Source: Triparma columacea (lineage: Eukaryota; Sar; Bolidophyceae; Parmales; Triparmaceae). From it: DNA of 32,686 nt. The stretch covers positions 1-32,686 of the forward strand of contig BRYA01000154.1 of assembly GCA_030267965.1 (NCBI GenBank), written 5' to 3'. The position numbers were made by a program, and so were the translations under genes. The notes beneath the pieces are model-generated. The model saw only the letters and a list, made by a program, of their open reading frames with translations, was not told where the DNA came from and did not search any database. Shown here one piece after another: positions 11,001 to 20,048 of the stretch. Each line of letters opens with the position of its first letter. Within the stretch, counting starts at the first letter, position 1.

Positions 11001-11534
11001 CACCTGTGATGCCGTGGCCCAAATCGTAGCTCTTGGAGCAGTGTTTGTTGGCATCATCATCTGTGCACTCATCCAGTGGGATGGTAACCTAGTATGTGAT
11101 TGTATTGGGTGGGTGATAAGTGATGGGTATTGATTAGTGATGATTGGGAAGTCCTGAGAGCTGATTATGAGTGGATTGAGCCATTTGACTGCAATTTGAC
11201 TGCAATTTGACTGTTCTCGGTCCTCTCTGTGGATGTTTGTATGGTTGTTTTGTGATGGTTTGTTTGATATTATAGTCAGTCTCACCTGTAGAGAAGACAA
11301 TTTGTCCTTCTTGTCCTTCTCCTCTTTCTCTTTTCTTTCTTTGTATTCTCTTTCCAATTCTTTCAAATCTTCTTTTGCTTTGCGTGTTGCTTCAGGAGAT
11401 GTATCAATCCCTAATTCCTTTAGTATGTCATCGTCAACAATATCTACTACCTTATCTACAACGTCTGCCGTTTCTGAAGCACTACTACAATATGTGGATA
11501 GTGATAGGATCAATACAAGGATGGAGATCCTCAT
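8008..11534 (-). CDS. Secreted GH31 sulfoquinovosidase, six exons
   Basis: The enzyme should hydrolyse alpha-sulfoquinovosides, the head group of the sulfolipid SQDG. Proposed exons are 11534-11286, 11088-11004, 10943-10614, 10421-10141, 10001-9550 and 9433-8008, giving about 940 aa. The residues that define YihQ-type SQases are present. Q457, R470 and W473 lie in WIQDW...SFGSRVLW, with the same 13- and 3-residue spacing as E. coli Q288/R301/W304. The nucleophile is D618 in GWMADFGEYLP. The acid/base is D686 in WVGDQN. Y722 lies in HSDVGGYT, 36 residues after the acid/base as in YihQ. EQGVGRGEEP lies in the N-terminal domain. The N-terminus MRISILVLILSLSTYCSSA is a signal peptide, followed by a charged helical extension absent from YihQ. 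The first two exons and the acceptor at 10421 (alternative 10397, same phase) are less certain than the catalytic exons. A Cys-rich insertion precedes the nucleophile. Confidence 0.87.
10003..10055 (-). repeat. CA repeat plus poly-C tract before SQase exon 5
   Basis: The plus strand shows (TG)9 at 10003-10020 followed by two G runs of about ten. On the gene's strand this is a C-run followed by (CA)n ending in the acceptor CACACAG at 10002. Confidence 0.85.
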
Positions 11535-11593
11535 GACACTTTTTATTGGCACTCTTTTGCCTTTTGCCCATAAGCCCAAGTGCTCAAACCTCC
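11535..11593. promoter_or_regulatory. 59-bp divergent intergenic between SQase and PfkB kinase
   Basis: Only 59 bp separate ATG 11534 (minus) from ATG 11594 (plus), so the two genes must share a bidirectional promoter, or have core elements that overlap each other's 5' ends. If the kinase begins in another upstream exon the distance would change. No TATA box is obvious. Confidence 0.55.
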
Positions 11594-12682
11594 ATGAATC
11601 CGGGCAAGGTGTCAGACTCAGCAAGTGCGCTATCATTCGATGACCAGGTGTCGTCACCTTCCAACCTTCCGATAGTTCTCTTCGGTACTGTATGTCTTGA
11701 TACTGTACTCACCCTCCCCTGTCCGATTTCCTCTGACATGAAGACATATGCCAAAACAAATGTATCAAGGTCTGGTGGAAACGCATTCAACGCATGGTCG
11801 ACCGTCCTACCCATCTGCGCGACCTTAAAAACAAAAACGACCTGCTTACTAGTATCGACAGTAGGGGAAGACAAGGAAGGGGAATTTATCGAAGAGGAAT
11901 GCAGGGTGAGGGTGGAGGAGGAGGGGGGGGGGGGAATTGGGTTCCACCTCTTTAAGAAGGTGGGGAGGACTGTATCCTCCACTGTCATCGTAGGGAGCGA
12001 TGGGGGGAGGACGTGCGTTAGCTGCCCGAGGGAGGGGAGGGTTGGGGGGGTGGGGGTGGAGGAAGCCAGGGCTGTCAAGGGGGGTTTGTTGGGTGGTGGG
12101 GGAGGGGGGGGAGTGGTATATTCAGACTGCAGGTATAGGGAGGGGGTCCTGGCGTTCATGGAGGATGCGGAGGGGTGGGGATTGATGGTAGATTTGGAGT
12201 TTAAGAGTAGCTCGCAGGAAACTCACAAGGAGAACTTGGGGCTGGTTGAGATCGCGAGCTGGATCAAGGTCGACCGCGATTATGTGGTCAACATTTACGG
12301 GGGGGACGTTTGGAGGTTCTTGGAGGACGCAAAGGTGGTGAATTGGGTGGTTTTGACGGACGGGGCTAATGGGTGCGTGGGGTACGAGAGGATGGGGGGG
12401 GGGGCATGGAGGGTGGTCAAGGTAGAGGCTCTAGCGGGATTGGAGGTTAAGGATACCACGGGCGCCGGGGACTGCTTCGTGGGATCCTTGCTGAGCAGTG
12501 TTAGTAAGGGGGGTGGGGGTGATGATGTAATGAGAATGGCGATAAGGAAGGCGACGGTCGAGGCGGGCAGGTTTGTCGAAGGGGGGGTGGTGGAGGATAT
12601 GCAGGGAGATTTGAAAATGTTGGGGGAGGGAGTGGAGGAGTTTTGGAGAGTTGGGGAGGGGGGGGGAGCTGAGAGGGAGTGA
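11594..12682 (+). CDS. PfkB-family sugar kinase, ketohexokinase/YihV-like
   Basis: This is a 362-aa single-exon frame. The N-terminal strand is IVLFGTVCLDTVLTLP. The substrate-site segment is SGGNAFNAWSTVLP. The family signature DTTGAGDCFVGSLL carries the catalytic base D293 in GAGD. SSTVIVGSDGGRTCVSCP resembles the lid and sugar-binding part of ketohexokinases. The expected reaction is ATP-dependent phosphorylation of a sugar, probably a ketose, in the cytosol, since no leader is seen. Bacterial YihV, the 6-deoxy-6-sulfofructose kinase, belongs to the same family, and the divergent neighbour is a sulfoquinovosidase. That makes sulfofructose an attractive but unproven substrate; fructose or ribose are the alternatives. 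Poly-G stretches at about 11931 and 12104 encode Gly runs. ATG 11594 is the first in-frame ATG. Confidence 0.85.
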   Translation: MNPGKVSDSASALSFDDQVSSPSNLPIVLFGTVCLDTVLTLPCPISSDMKTYAKTNVSRSGGNAFNAWSTVLPICATLKTKTTCLLVSTVGEDKEGEFIEEECRVRVEEEGGGGIGFHLFKKVGRTVSSTVIVGSDGGRTCVSCPREGRVGGVGVEEARAVKGGLLGGGGGGGVVYSDCRYREGVLAFMEDAEGWGLMVDLEFKSSSQETHKENLGLVEIASWIKVDRDYVVNIYGGDVWRFLEDAKVVNWVVLTDGANGCVGYERMGGGAWRVVKVEALAGLEVKDTTGAGDCFVGSLLSSVSKGGGGDDVMRMAIRKATVEAGRFVEGGVVEDMQGDLKMLGEGVEEFWRVGEGGGAERE

Positions 12683-12836
12683 AGGAGAGTGTTGTATGTG
12701 TGTATGTGTGTTTTACGAAAATATATCTAAATGCTAGTCCATGATCTTCCTGCACTCATCCAGTGTAGTTATTTTGAAGTCTTCAACTTCAACATTTCAG
12801 GAACTCAGAAAATGCAAATTAATGAAGGAGAAACAA

Positions 12837-13415
12837 ATGAAAATTGTCATCCTAACGCTTACTGTCCTTGTTTACCTTACGACAGTCGTCACATCTTTCC
12901 CTTCTCCGTCCCATTCAACACTTAAATCTCTCAACAAACCTCCAAACAAATCAATAAAATCATCTCTTCGATTAGGACAGGTCACACAGAGTCCCGATAA
13001 TCAGCTCAAGCTCACACCCGTCACCTCCTTGTCCACCTCACATACCTCCCTTCACCTTACCCCCTCTCAGGAGGCCTACGCTGCGATCAAGTCCTTAAAA
13101 TCTCCATCCTCCTCACCATCCCCTCCACTCTCCTCAACCCCTCCTTCTCCCTCTGTTGATACCGCAGCAGACACTCCTGTTGTTAAACCAATTTCACAAC
13201 TCCCGGATTACCCTACATTAATCCCCGAGCTCCGTCGGGCGTACCATGGGCCTCCACTTATCCGTCGTTCCCCCAGCTCCATCCTCCCTTTCCTCCTGGT
13301 TAAGACGCTGTTAATTCTTGGTGTGAAGGTTCTTATGGACGGGCTCGTTAAGCCCGTGGCTTGGGTGGGGAGGAGGGTTCAGGGTTTGATTTGGAGGGGT
13401 CGAGGGAGTTTTTGA
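12837..13415 (+). CDS. Small protein with ASAF-like plastid presequence, unknown function
   Basis: The 192-aa frame begins MKIVILTLTVLVYLTTVVTS followed by F, a signal peptide with Phe at the predicted cleavage site, as in plastid leaders of algae with secondary red plastids. A slightly longer start at 12822 adds five residues. The middle is Ser/Pro-rich and probably disordered. The C-terminal 60 residues contain PDYPTLIPELRRAYHGPP, then a hydrophobic helix (SILPFLLVKTLLILGVKVL) and a basic tail, suggesting peripheral or single-span membrane association. The gene lies about 150 bp downstream of the kinase stop, same strand. I do not recognise the family. Confidence 0.6.
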   Translation: MKIVILTLTVLVYLTTVVTSFPSPSHSTLKSLNKPPNKSIKSSLRLGQVTQSPDNQLKLTPVTSLSTSHTSLHLTPSQEAYAAIKSLKSPSSSPSPPLSSTPPSPSVDTAADTPVVKPISQLPDYPTLIPELRRAYHGPPLIRRSPSSILPFLLVKTLLILGVKVLMDGLVKPVAWVGRRVQGLIWRGRGSF

Positions 13416-13635
13416 AAACGGGGGGGTTTGGGGGGCGTGGGGGGAGGGGGGTCATGAGACGTGAGGGAGGCGGAACCTGGAGGCGGAACCTTGTCTACAC
13501 TTGATGGGGAGCACAGAATTAACACGAAGAACGATAGGACATTAGCTAAAAACCCGCGTATCTTAATCCCCCCCTCCCCCTTCCCCTCCCTTCATCCCCA
13601 AACCTAAGACCTCTTACTCTCCCTTCCCCCTCTCC
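13416..13635. other. Convergent 3' intergenic
   Basis: The stop codons of the plus-strand gene at 13415 and the minus-strand gene at 13636 face each other. The only structure seen is a direct repeat of GGAGGCGGAACCT near 13466-13492 and short G/C-runs. Confidence 0.5.
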
Positions 13636-15785
13636 TTACTCTCCCTTCCCCCTTCTAATCTCCGCGTCTCTAATCCCTCTCCTAACTCTTTCCTTCCCAC
13701 CCTTCCACCCCCCTTTCGTTTCCATGATCCCCATATCAGCCTCCCTTAGTAGTCCTCTAAGTTCTTCCCCCTCACCCCCAACTCCACCCTCACCCCCAAC
13801 CCTGGCAGCCTCGAGGTACTCCTTAACTGCGTCCCTAACATCCAGACATGCCTCGATGTACCCCTCAACCGCCAGAACGCCCAGACCGTGCCTACCATCG
13901 TCAACGAGGCTTCTACCAATGACCTTCCTCCCAACTGTTAGAACCCCCTTAACGAAGCCTACGTTGGAACCCCCCAGCCTGGGGGAATTCCCGGAGGAGG
14001 AGGAGGAACCGAGAGACGAGACCTGGGAACGGAACTTGAGGCATTCTTGGGTTGTACACCAGCACCACAGCTTCACGAAAGCCTATTTTGGGGGTGTGTG
14101 TGTGTGGGGGGGGGGGGGGGTGTTAGCCATCGTTCGTAAAAGCAAAGCAAATCATCCCTACTTCCATGTTGTTGATATAGATAGGTACATCAACTTCATC
14201 CACTTACCTTGACGCATCTAACCACCGCCGTCCATTCCCCTTTTTTCTTGATTCCCTTCTTCCCCCATATCCTCATCGCCTCCTTAAGTACAAGTACGTC
14301 CCCAATGCCTCTAGCCACCCTCCCCCCCTCCTTCCTCCCCCCCCCCTCTTTCATGATATGAAATACCTCCATAACGACCTCTTCCTCAGCCCTTTTTATC
14401 CTCTCCTCATCCCACTCGCATTCCACCATCTTCCCTAATCTCCCCTTAACCTCCCCCCACCTTCCCGTCTCCCCCCCCCCTAGCAAAGCCTCCGCAACGT
14501 CCCACCCCGTAACCCCTACACCCTTCGGTAGTTCCTGTCCAACCACTAACCTAAACCAAACCCACCCCGCAATAACGATCCCCCACATCGCCGGTACAGT
14601 TATTGCAATAGCAGCCGCAGTGCCTATGAGTTTCCTAACATCCCCCCCCACCATAACAGGCGTAACAGCCCACCCAATTGATAGTACCCAAGTAAGTTCC
14701 TTCCCCACCCCATCCCTCCATTCTTTCTTCCCCTCTTCCATAATCCCTTTCCCGATTTTAAAAACCCCATCCAAAACACCGCCTTGTCTGTTGATGTTTG
14801 TAACGCCCCAGTATGAACCGCGTCTTTTCCTACCCCCTAAATCCCCCCCAATAACCATACCTCCAATCACAAGTACTCCAACTAAACATCTTTCATCAAC
14901 CCATCTATCAATACCTGGGTACATACAAATAGTACCTACGAGGTAAACAACCGGCATAACTCCCGCGTACGTAGCCATGGTTAGGAAGGCCGGGATTAAA
15001 GGTATCTTATCTTGCGATAGTTCGGAGAGTTTACCACCACCCGATTTTGTAGTTACATCTTGAACGTCTGTTGTAACGTTGTTTGAATGTGCTGACGTTG
15101 TAACGAGGTCTGATTTAGTAAGTTCCTTAACAAGTTCCCCCACCCCTTCAACCCCGTAAAACGCCTTCTTCAATAACTCCCCAAATCCCTTAACCTTCCC
15201 TGCATTCCTTTCAATTTTCCTCGTCAAATCATCCGGTGCTAATATAAACTTCGGGCTCTCTAGTAACGGTAGTATACTCTTATACGCTCCTAAGGTCGGT
15301 GCGAGGATGATTAAGGTTGATAGATTCAGACTTAATATAAGTACCGTAAACTCACCCCCTGTTGGTGCTAATCGGGTAAGTATGTAGGAGAGGAAGGTTA
15401 GGAGTAGTGTTGTGAGGGAGAGGGTTAAAAGGACACGGAGGTTAGGACGGTATGATATTAGGTGTGAGAGAAGTGGGTGTGAAGGGGGGGTGAGAGATGT
15501 AGGGGAGTTTGGGGTAAGGGGTGAAGGAGGGGTAGAGGTGGGTGGGGGGTTGATGGTTAAATGGTGGGTGGCTTTTAGGCCGACTAAGGATACTATGACG
15601 CATGTTAGGGCGAGGTAGGTGGTTTTGTGGTTAAGGATGTAGGAGGTTATGTAGGACCAACATTTTAGGAATGTTAGAAGGAGGGTGAAGGGAGCTGTTG
15701 GGAGGATGTAGGCTAGGTGGGTGCGCCGACGGAGGAGTGTTGGGATGTATGCGAGTGCTGATGAGGAGGAGGAGGAGGTGGTGGA
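13636..15785 (-). CDS. Unrecognised multi-pass membrane protein (N-terminus unresolved)
   Basis: Two exons are supported: 15785 (or further upstream) to 14208, and 14082 to 13636. They are joined in phase 0 across a 125-bp GTAAGT...TAG intron. The large exon has about eight hydrophobic segments, including LRVLLTLSLTTLLLTFLSYI, FTVLILSLNLSTLIILAPTL and AAAIAITVPAMWGIVIAGWV, with soluble loops between them. The second exon is soluble, with a Ser-rich linker and a helical, acidic/basic tail. No in-frame ATG exists between 15959 and the middle of the large exon. The frame above 15785 reads through a CA repeat as His-Thr repeats. I therefore place an acceptor at CACACAG/TCC (15785), which leaves the starting exon unidentified. 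Family unknown; a transporter-like role is only a guess. Confidence 0.55.
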
Positions 15786-16100
15786 CTGTGTGTGTTGTTG
15801 GGGGGGTGTTTGGGGTAGTATTTGGGGTAGTGAGTATTGGAGGGAGTATTTGAGGGAGGGGAGGTGTAAGTGGGTGGGTGGAAGAGTGTGTGTGTGAGTG
15901 TGTGTGAGTGTGAGTGAGTATGTGTATGTATGTGTGTGAGATATAGATAGTGTGTGCACGTGTATGGGTATTTAGTGATACAATTAGTGAGAGTATAAAT
16001 CAAGTGTCTGACGGGGTGGGAGAATGAAATGTATCTCTCTGGTGTCTCTCTGTGTGTATATACAGTTACACACACTAAAACATACATATATATACAAACA
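15786..16100. repeat. GT/AC microsatellite-rich segment
   Basis: Interrupted TG/GAG repeats run from about 15785 to 15960, with a further TGTGTATATA/CACACA cluster at 16050-16110. On the minus strand this is a CA-rich pyrimidine tract upstream of the proposed acceptor at 15785. The apparent His-Thr coding capacity across it is a repeat artefact. Confidence 0.65.
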
Positions 16101-16108
16101 CTATACAC

Positions 16109-16445
16109 ACCTACACCCCAATTAACCCAAATTGAGCAAAAGAGGCATAATGTTTGTGTATTTCTCAGCAGGACGCAATTGAGAAATCAAAATCTTCCAA
16201 TTATTCCTCATTAACTACCCCACAAGCAATATTAATACACACACACAATACCTCAACTATAAATTAATACAACAATAACAACAATACGATAAATAGCGCT
16301 AATTAGCCACAATTGAGGCACACTTCACACACACCATTTTTTTTTATCTCCCTTCCAATCTCATCACTTTTACAAATAAAGCCGCAAAATTCAACGAAAA
16401 CTACAACAAATCACAACACACGCACCAACTTATTACTATCTAAAC
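16109..16445. other. A/T-rich divergent intergenic region
   Basis: This stretch lies upstream of the SnoaL-like gene (plus) and of the membrane protein (minus). It is A/T-rich with short ACACAC and AACAAT repeats. It probably holds the promoters of both genes and the missing first exon of the membrane protein. No gene was recognised in it. Confidence 0.45.
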
Positions 16446-17283
16446 ATGTCAACATTACTCCGTACGCTCAACACCCTCACAAGGCACAAACCCCTCCCAT
16501 CATCCACGTCGTCTTTGATCTCCCTCCCCTCTTCTAGATACCTCTCCACCCCCACCTCCCCCCCCTCCCCCGTAACAATCCCGGAAATCCACGATCACCA
16601 AACCCGTTGGGGTCACGCAATCCGTTCCATATCCACCCTCTACCTAACATCCAGTGATTTCATATCCGCAGCCTCCTCAGCTGCTTCTGACCTCTACGGT
16701 TACAACGATGGTACGGAGGTTATATTCAAACCAACAAAAGCCACCCACCACCCTTTCCGTCCTACACCAGAATCAGCAATGTCGTACTTTGTAGGTGGTT
16801 CTAATTACCCATCAGGATACCCCTCCGAAGACTTCGGGTTCGCTATTAACTCTGGTAAAGGATGGTCGGATGTTACGTTTAAAAACCACACTGTTATGGT
16901 TGTTGATGGGCTAGGTTTCGCGGGTGGGGTTTACGAATTTACATGCGCAACGGAGGGGGAAGTTGTTACTGTCGAGGTAAGAGAGTTGTGTCGGGGGGGA
17001 GGGGGGAGGATGGGAAAGGTGGATTTGAGGGGGAACGAGAGGGGTAAACGGATTTGACAGGGGAAGTATTGACTTTGGAGTGGGTTGTTATTTTTGGTAT
17101 TTTGTTTAGATTTACTTCTAATTCTACGTTTCCAAATCACCTTTCATCATATAACCCAAACAAACTTTAGTAACCCTCCCCCCCCCCCACACACCCAACC
17201 AGTACACGAAGGGGTATAAGAGAGGATCAGATGGCATTGTTAGGCTGTTCTTACACCACTCTAGCGTGCCTTACAAACCATGA
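16446..17283 (+). CDS. NTF2/SnoaL-like protein with mitochondrial-type presequence, two exons
   Basis: Exon 1 is 16446-16976 and exon 2 is 17203-17283, joined in phase 0 across a 226-bp GTAAGA...CCAG intron, giving 203 aa. Residues 1-35 are rich in Arg, Ser and Thr and lack acids, typical of a mitochondrial presequence. The core contains GYNDGTEVIFKPTKATHHPF, AMSYFVGGSNYP, EDFGFAINSGKGWSDVTF and FTCATEGEVVTVE. Exon 2 ends VRLFLHHSSVPYKP. This pattern belongs to a conserved small family in bacteria and algae with a SnoaL/NTF2-type fold, sometimes annotated as phosphoribosyl-AMP cyclohydrolase without clear grounds. The biochemical role is not known to me. Reading straight through exon 1 would give a false Gly/Arg-rich tail ending at 17057. 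Confidence 0.85.
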
Positions 17284-18504
17284 AGGAGAAGATGGCTTAA
17301 GGGGGGGAACACACAGACTTTAATTAGGATGATAGGTTTGATAAGAGGGTTGGAAATATAGGACGTATTTATTGGAAGGCTTGGTTTTACACGTTTATGT
17401 TTTTGGTCTTTCCGAACCTCATTTCCACATTAAAACCCACCCAACTCCCACGAGCCTCTCTCTAACTATGTAAGTGTTCTAAATGTAAAGATTATGTATT
17501 TCAAACATCCCCCCCTTGTTATCTCCCCTTCCTCGTTTGATGTATCTTATTTCCAAGTGTAGGATAATAAGGGAGTCCTTGCGGTGTTATGAGGTGTTGT
17601 TTCTAGGAACTACTTCAACCCTCACTTCACTCTTCAAGGGTGTTTTTCAAAACTACCTATATTTCACGCACCACCATTTTTTAAATGCACTCCTTAAGTG
17701 GATCGTGGCCTCTTTGCCTCTTCTTTCTCTTCCGGCCCTTTATTATGGTGCTGGTTTCCCCATAAAGTGATTCTTCAATGTTCTGATGAGTCGCTGAAGT
17801 TGTCAGAATTCCTCCTATAACCTCCTCCTATCCCCTTCCCTCTTGTCCCGTCTCAAGTAACAGTATCAACCCTCTGTTTCTTTTTATACTTAAGTATCGC
17901 GCTCAACTGCATACCAAGCTTGTCTACAAAGGAGGTTCTTTTTACTACATCGGAAGAAGGAGCAACACTAACTGCACTTTCTAATGAAGAATCTGAAGAC
18001 AATCGAGAACGGGGATACGCAGAAAAGGGGGAACTTGAAGAGTGAGAGAATGTGGAGGAACTGTCGGTGCTTTTTAAGTTGAACATTTGATTGAAATTTG
18101 TTTAACTGTTCTTTTTTGTTGACACCTCAAGTTCTTTTGTTGGGGACTTTTCAAGTTTCTTCACTTTCTTCAACTTTCTTCAACTTTCTTCGAGCTTTTA
18201 AGCCGCGGTTATTTCTTTCCTATAGTACATCTATACATCATCAAGCGCTCGATACATGTTTAATAAGATTACGACGCTCGTAAATCTGTTTTCTAACTTA
18301 ATACAAGCGATAACTAAGGCACAAAGGATTCTTACGACTTTATTATCACACTAGTCTACCCGACTACCCCACTCCCCCGAAATCACACTTTGTTATCTAC
18401 GCTCCTATCACATCATAACACAAATATTTGTCCCAAATAAATTTCTCGTCCCTCATCCCAACTCCTTCAAGAGATTCCCCAAGTAAATACCCACAGAAGA
18501 AACC
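17284..18504. other. Intergenic stretch, mostly without recognised gene
   Basis: This is 1.2 kb between the SnoaL-like gene and the EF-hand gene. The only frame worth naming is the Ser-rich minus-strand ORF at 17853-18086. A short tandem repeat of CAACTTTCTT lies at about 18160-18190. The last 200 bp are presumably the promoter of the EF-hand gene. No tRNA or other RNA gene was recognised. Confidence 0.5.
17853..18086 (-). CDS. Possible Ser-rich small protein (77 aa)
   Basis: The frame starts at ATG 18086 in a favourable context (ATCAAATG). The first half is almost only Ser with a few aromatics and Arg. The second half (FVDKLGMQLSAILKYKKK) could form an amphipathic basic helix. No family is recognised and no intron is evident. 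It stands alone in an otherwise empty 1.2 kb, which favours a real gene slightly, but the Ser-richness may be compositional. It could also be the last exon of a larger gene. Confidence 0.3.
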   Translation of the reverse strand: MFNLKSTDSSSTFSHSSSSPFSAYPRSRLSSDSSLESAVSVAPSSDVVKRTSFVDKLGMQLSAILKYKKKQRVDTVT

Positions 18505-19729
18505 ATGGGTTCAGGAGCATCGTCCGAGAAATATGAGCTCGCGCCCCATACTAGGGAGAGGAGGGGCAGCAGTATTCTAGGTAAGTGAATAGTTATATGT
18601 TAGAAGTACCATAGAGCCTGCACCGATTATAGATGCCAGGGTGTGTGTGGGGGTTGGTTGAATCACTCTAACCCCTATNNNNNNNNNNNNNNNNNNNNNN
18701 NNNNNNNNNNNNCCCCCCCCCCCCCCACCCCAACCCCTTACCCAAGGAGGAGCAGGCGCGAACGCCATGGTCCTCCACAACCTGGCAGACTCGACAGCGT
18801 TCGACAAGAAGGAGCTCCAGGCTATGCAGAAGAAGTTCGTCGAGCTCGCCGCCGTCCAAGGTAACCCGAATACCATTACTGAGGATGAGTTCCGTTCCTG
18901 TTTAGCAAGTGCTGGTATAATCGAGAGTGATGGTGTTATTTTACATCAGTTATTCACGGTTATGGACAAGGCTAAGGACGGGCAGGTTAACTTTAAGGAT
19001 TTTATCACGTGTGCGAGCGTCATGATGAAGGGAACGATTAAGGAGAAACTTAACTTCACTTTCGAAATGTACTGTGGAGGTGGAGAGGAGGGGAATAAGG
19101 TGAGAGACGTAATATACACGGAATCTTAGCCTTCCAAAAACAACAAACTCATCAACGACGCTCGTTAATAATTGCAGGGTGAAGTAAGTTCTTCACAGAT
19201 GAAGAACATATTGAACCACCTCAACACCACCGCCTCCTGGTTCGGTGATCCCTCCCTATCCCCCTCCGAGGTTGACACGGTAGTAAACGAGGTATTCTCT
19301 AAGCACGACGAAAACAAGTCAGGCTCACTATCCTACATCCAGTACATGCACGCGGTCGCGGAGAACCCTATACTCGTACAATTCGTTAACGGGCAAGGAA
19401 CAGTCAGGAACAAGGGTTCAATCGTCCTCCCCGTATGGTGGGCAAGGGTTACATTAAAGACGGGTGGAGAGTGGTCAGGGAAGGGTGAAGAGATGGTTAA
19501 GGGTTGCGAGGAGTTCACAAAACTCGTAGCAGACACGAGGAAATTTGGTACTTGTAAGAGCTCGGTTTTTAAGAATAACGAGGAGGATAAGGACTGCTTT
19601 GCACTACTGCAGGAATGGCATGCACCGATCGATGAGAAACTTTACGAGGAGAGCGAATTCTGGAAAATTGTTGAAGGGATTGCGGGGGTTGAGGTCAAAC
19701 TTGAGAAGTGGAAGACTGTGGACTTTTAG
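18505..19729 (+). CDS. EF-hand calcium sensor fused to ABM-like domain, three exons
   Basis: Exons 18505-18580, 18747-19099 and 19178-19729 give about 326 aa. The N-terminus MGSGASSEKYEL is a strong N-myristoylation signal, so membrane anchoring is likely. Two EF-hand loops are visible: residues 99-110 (DKAKDGQVNFKD), and 187-198 (DENKSGSLSYIQ), where the usual acidic residue 12 is Gln. This arrangement resembles the calcineurin-B/NCS class. Residues about 225-326 then form a separate domain with the look of a dimeric alpha/beta-barrel ABM (antibiotic-biosynthesis-monooxygenase-like) fold: VTLKTGGEWSGKG, FGTCKSSVF and CFALLQEWHAPIDEKLYEE. Intron 1 contains the assembly gap. Intron 2 is 78 bp (GTGAGA...TTGCAG). 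The two EF-hand exons are well supported; the ABM assignment is by pattern only. Confidence 0.8.
18679..18712. other. Assembly gap (34 N) in intron 1 of the EF-hand gene
   Basis: A run of 34 undetermined bases is followed directly by about 14 C. The homopolymer probably caused the sequencing failure. It lies within an intron, so no coding sequence appears to be lost. Confidence 0.95.
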
Positions 19730-20048
19730 AGAACGTTGCTGGGTGGTGCGTAATAAATTGAACGTTGGTAAGATTGAAGGTGGCTGCGACGGTCCCCCAA
19801 AATAAATTGTGGAAGCTTTTCAAGTCGTTTAACAATCCAACATATTTGCGCCTTCCATCATTATATTCCCAAGCTCGCTTTCGCCCTTCTCCCCCCCTAT
19901 CCCCTCCCCCCCCCCCCCCTCCCCCATTTCCACGCCCCGAAAACTTCAGCCACCCTCCTTCTCACCCTAGCCTCCTCCACCATGATTATCATCTTGGCAC
20001 CTATCCTCCTCTTCTCCATCCTCTGGCCTAACCTAATCGTCCTCAAAC
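19730..20048. other. Convergent 3' intergenic with long C tract
   Basis: This region lies between the stop of the EF-hand gene and the presumed 3' end of the SFI1-like gene. It contains a near-continuous C tract at about 19895-19925. A 27-codon hydrophobic frame starts at ATG 19982 and runs past the region to 20065, overlapping the last SFI1-like exon. It has no recognisable relative and I do not call it a gene. Confidence 0.5.

Noticed and set aside
10974..11285. Read-through of the first SQase exon as one continuous protein
   Set aside because: A clear CAG/GTGAGA donor at 11286 and the loss of any sensible sequence after it indicate an intron.
15786..15959. His-Thr repeat N-terminus of the membrane protein
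   Set aside because: Translation of a CA microsatellite from a non-ATG codon; better explained as intron ending at CACACAG.
17516..17770. Plus-strand 84-codon frame with hydrophobic stretch
   Set aside because: No family pattern, no clear promoter or splice context; likely chance.
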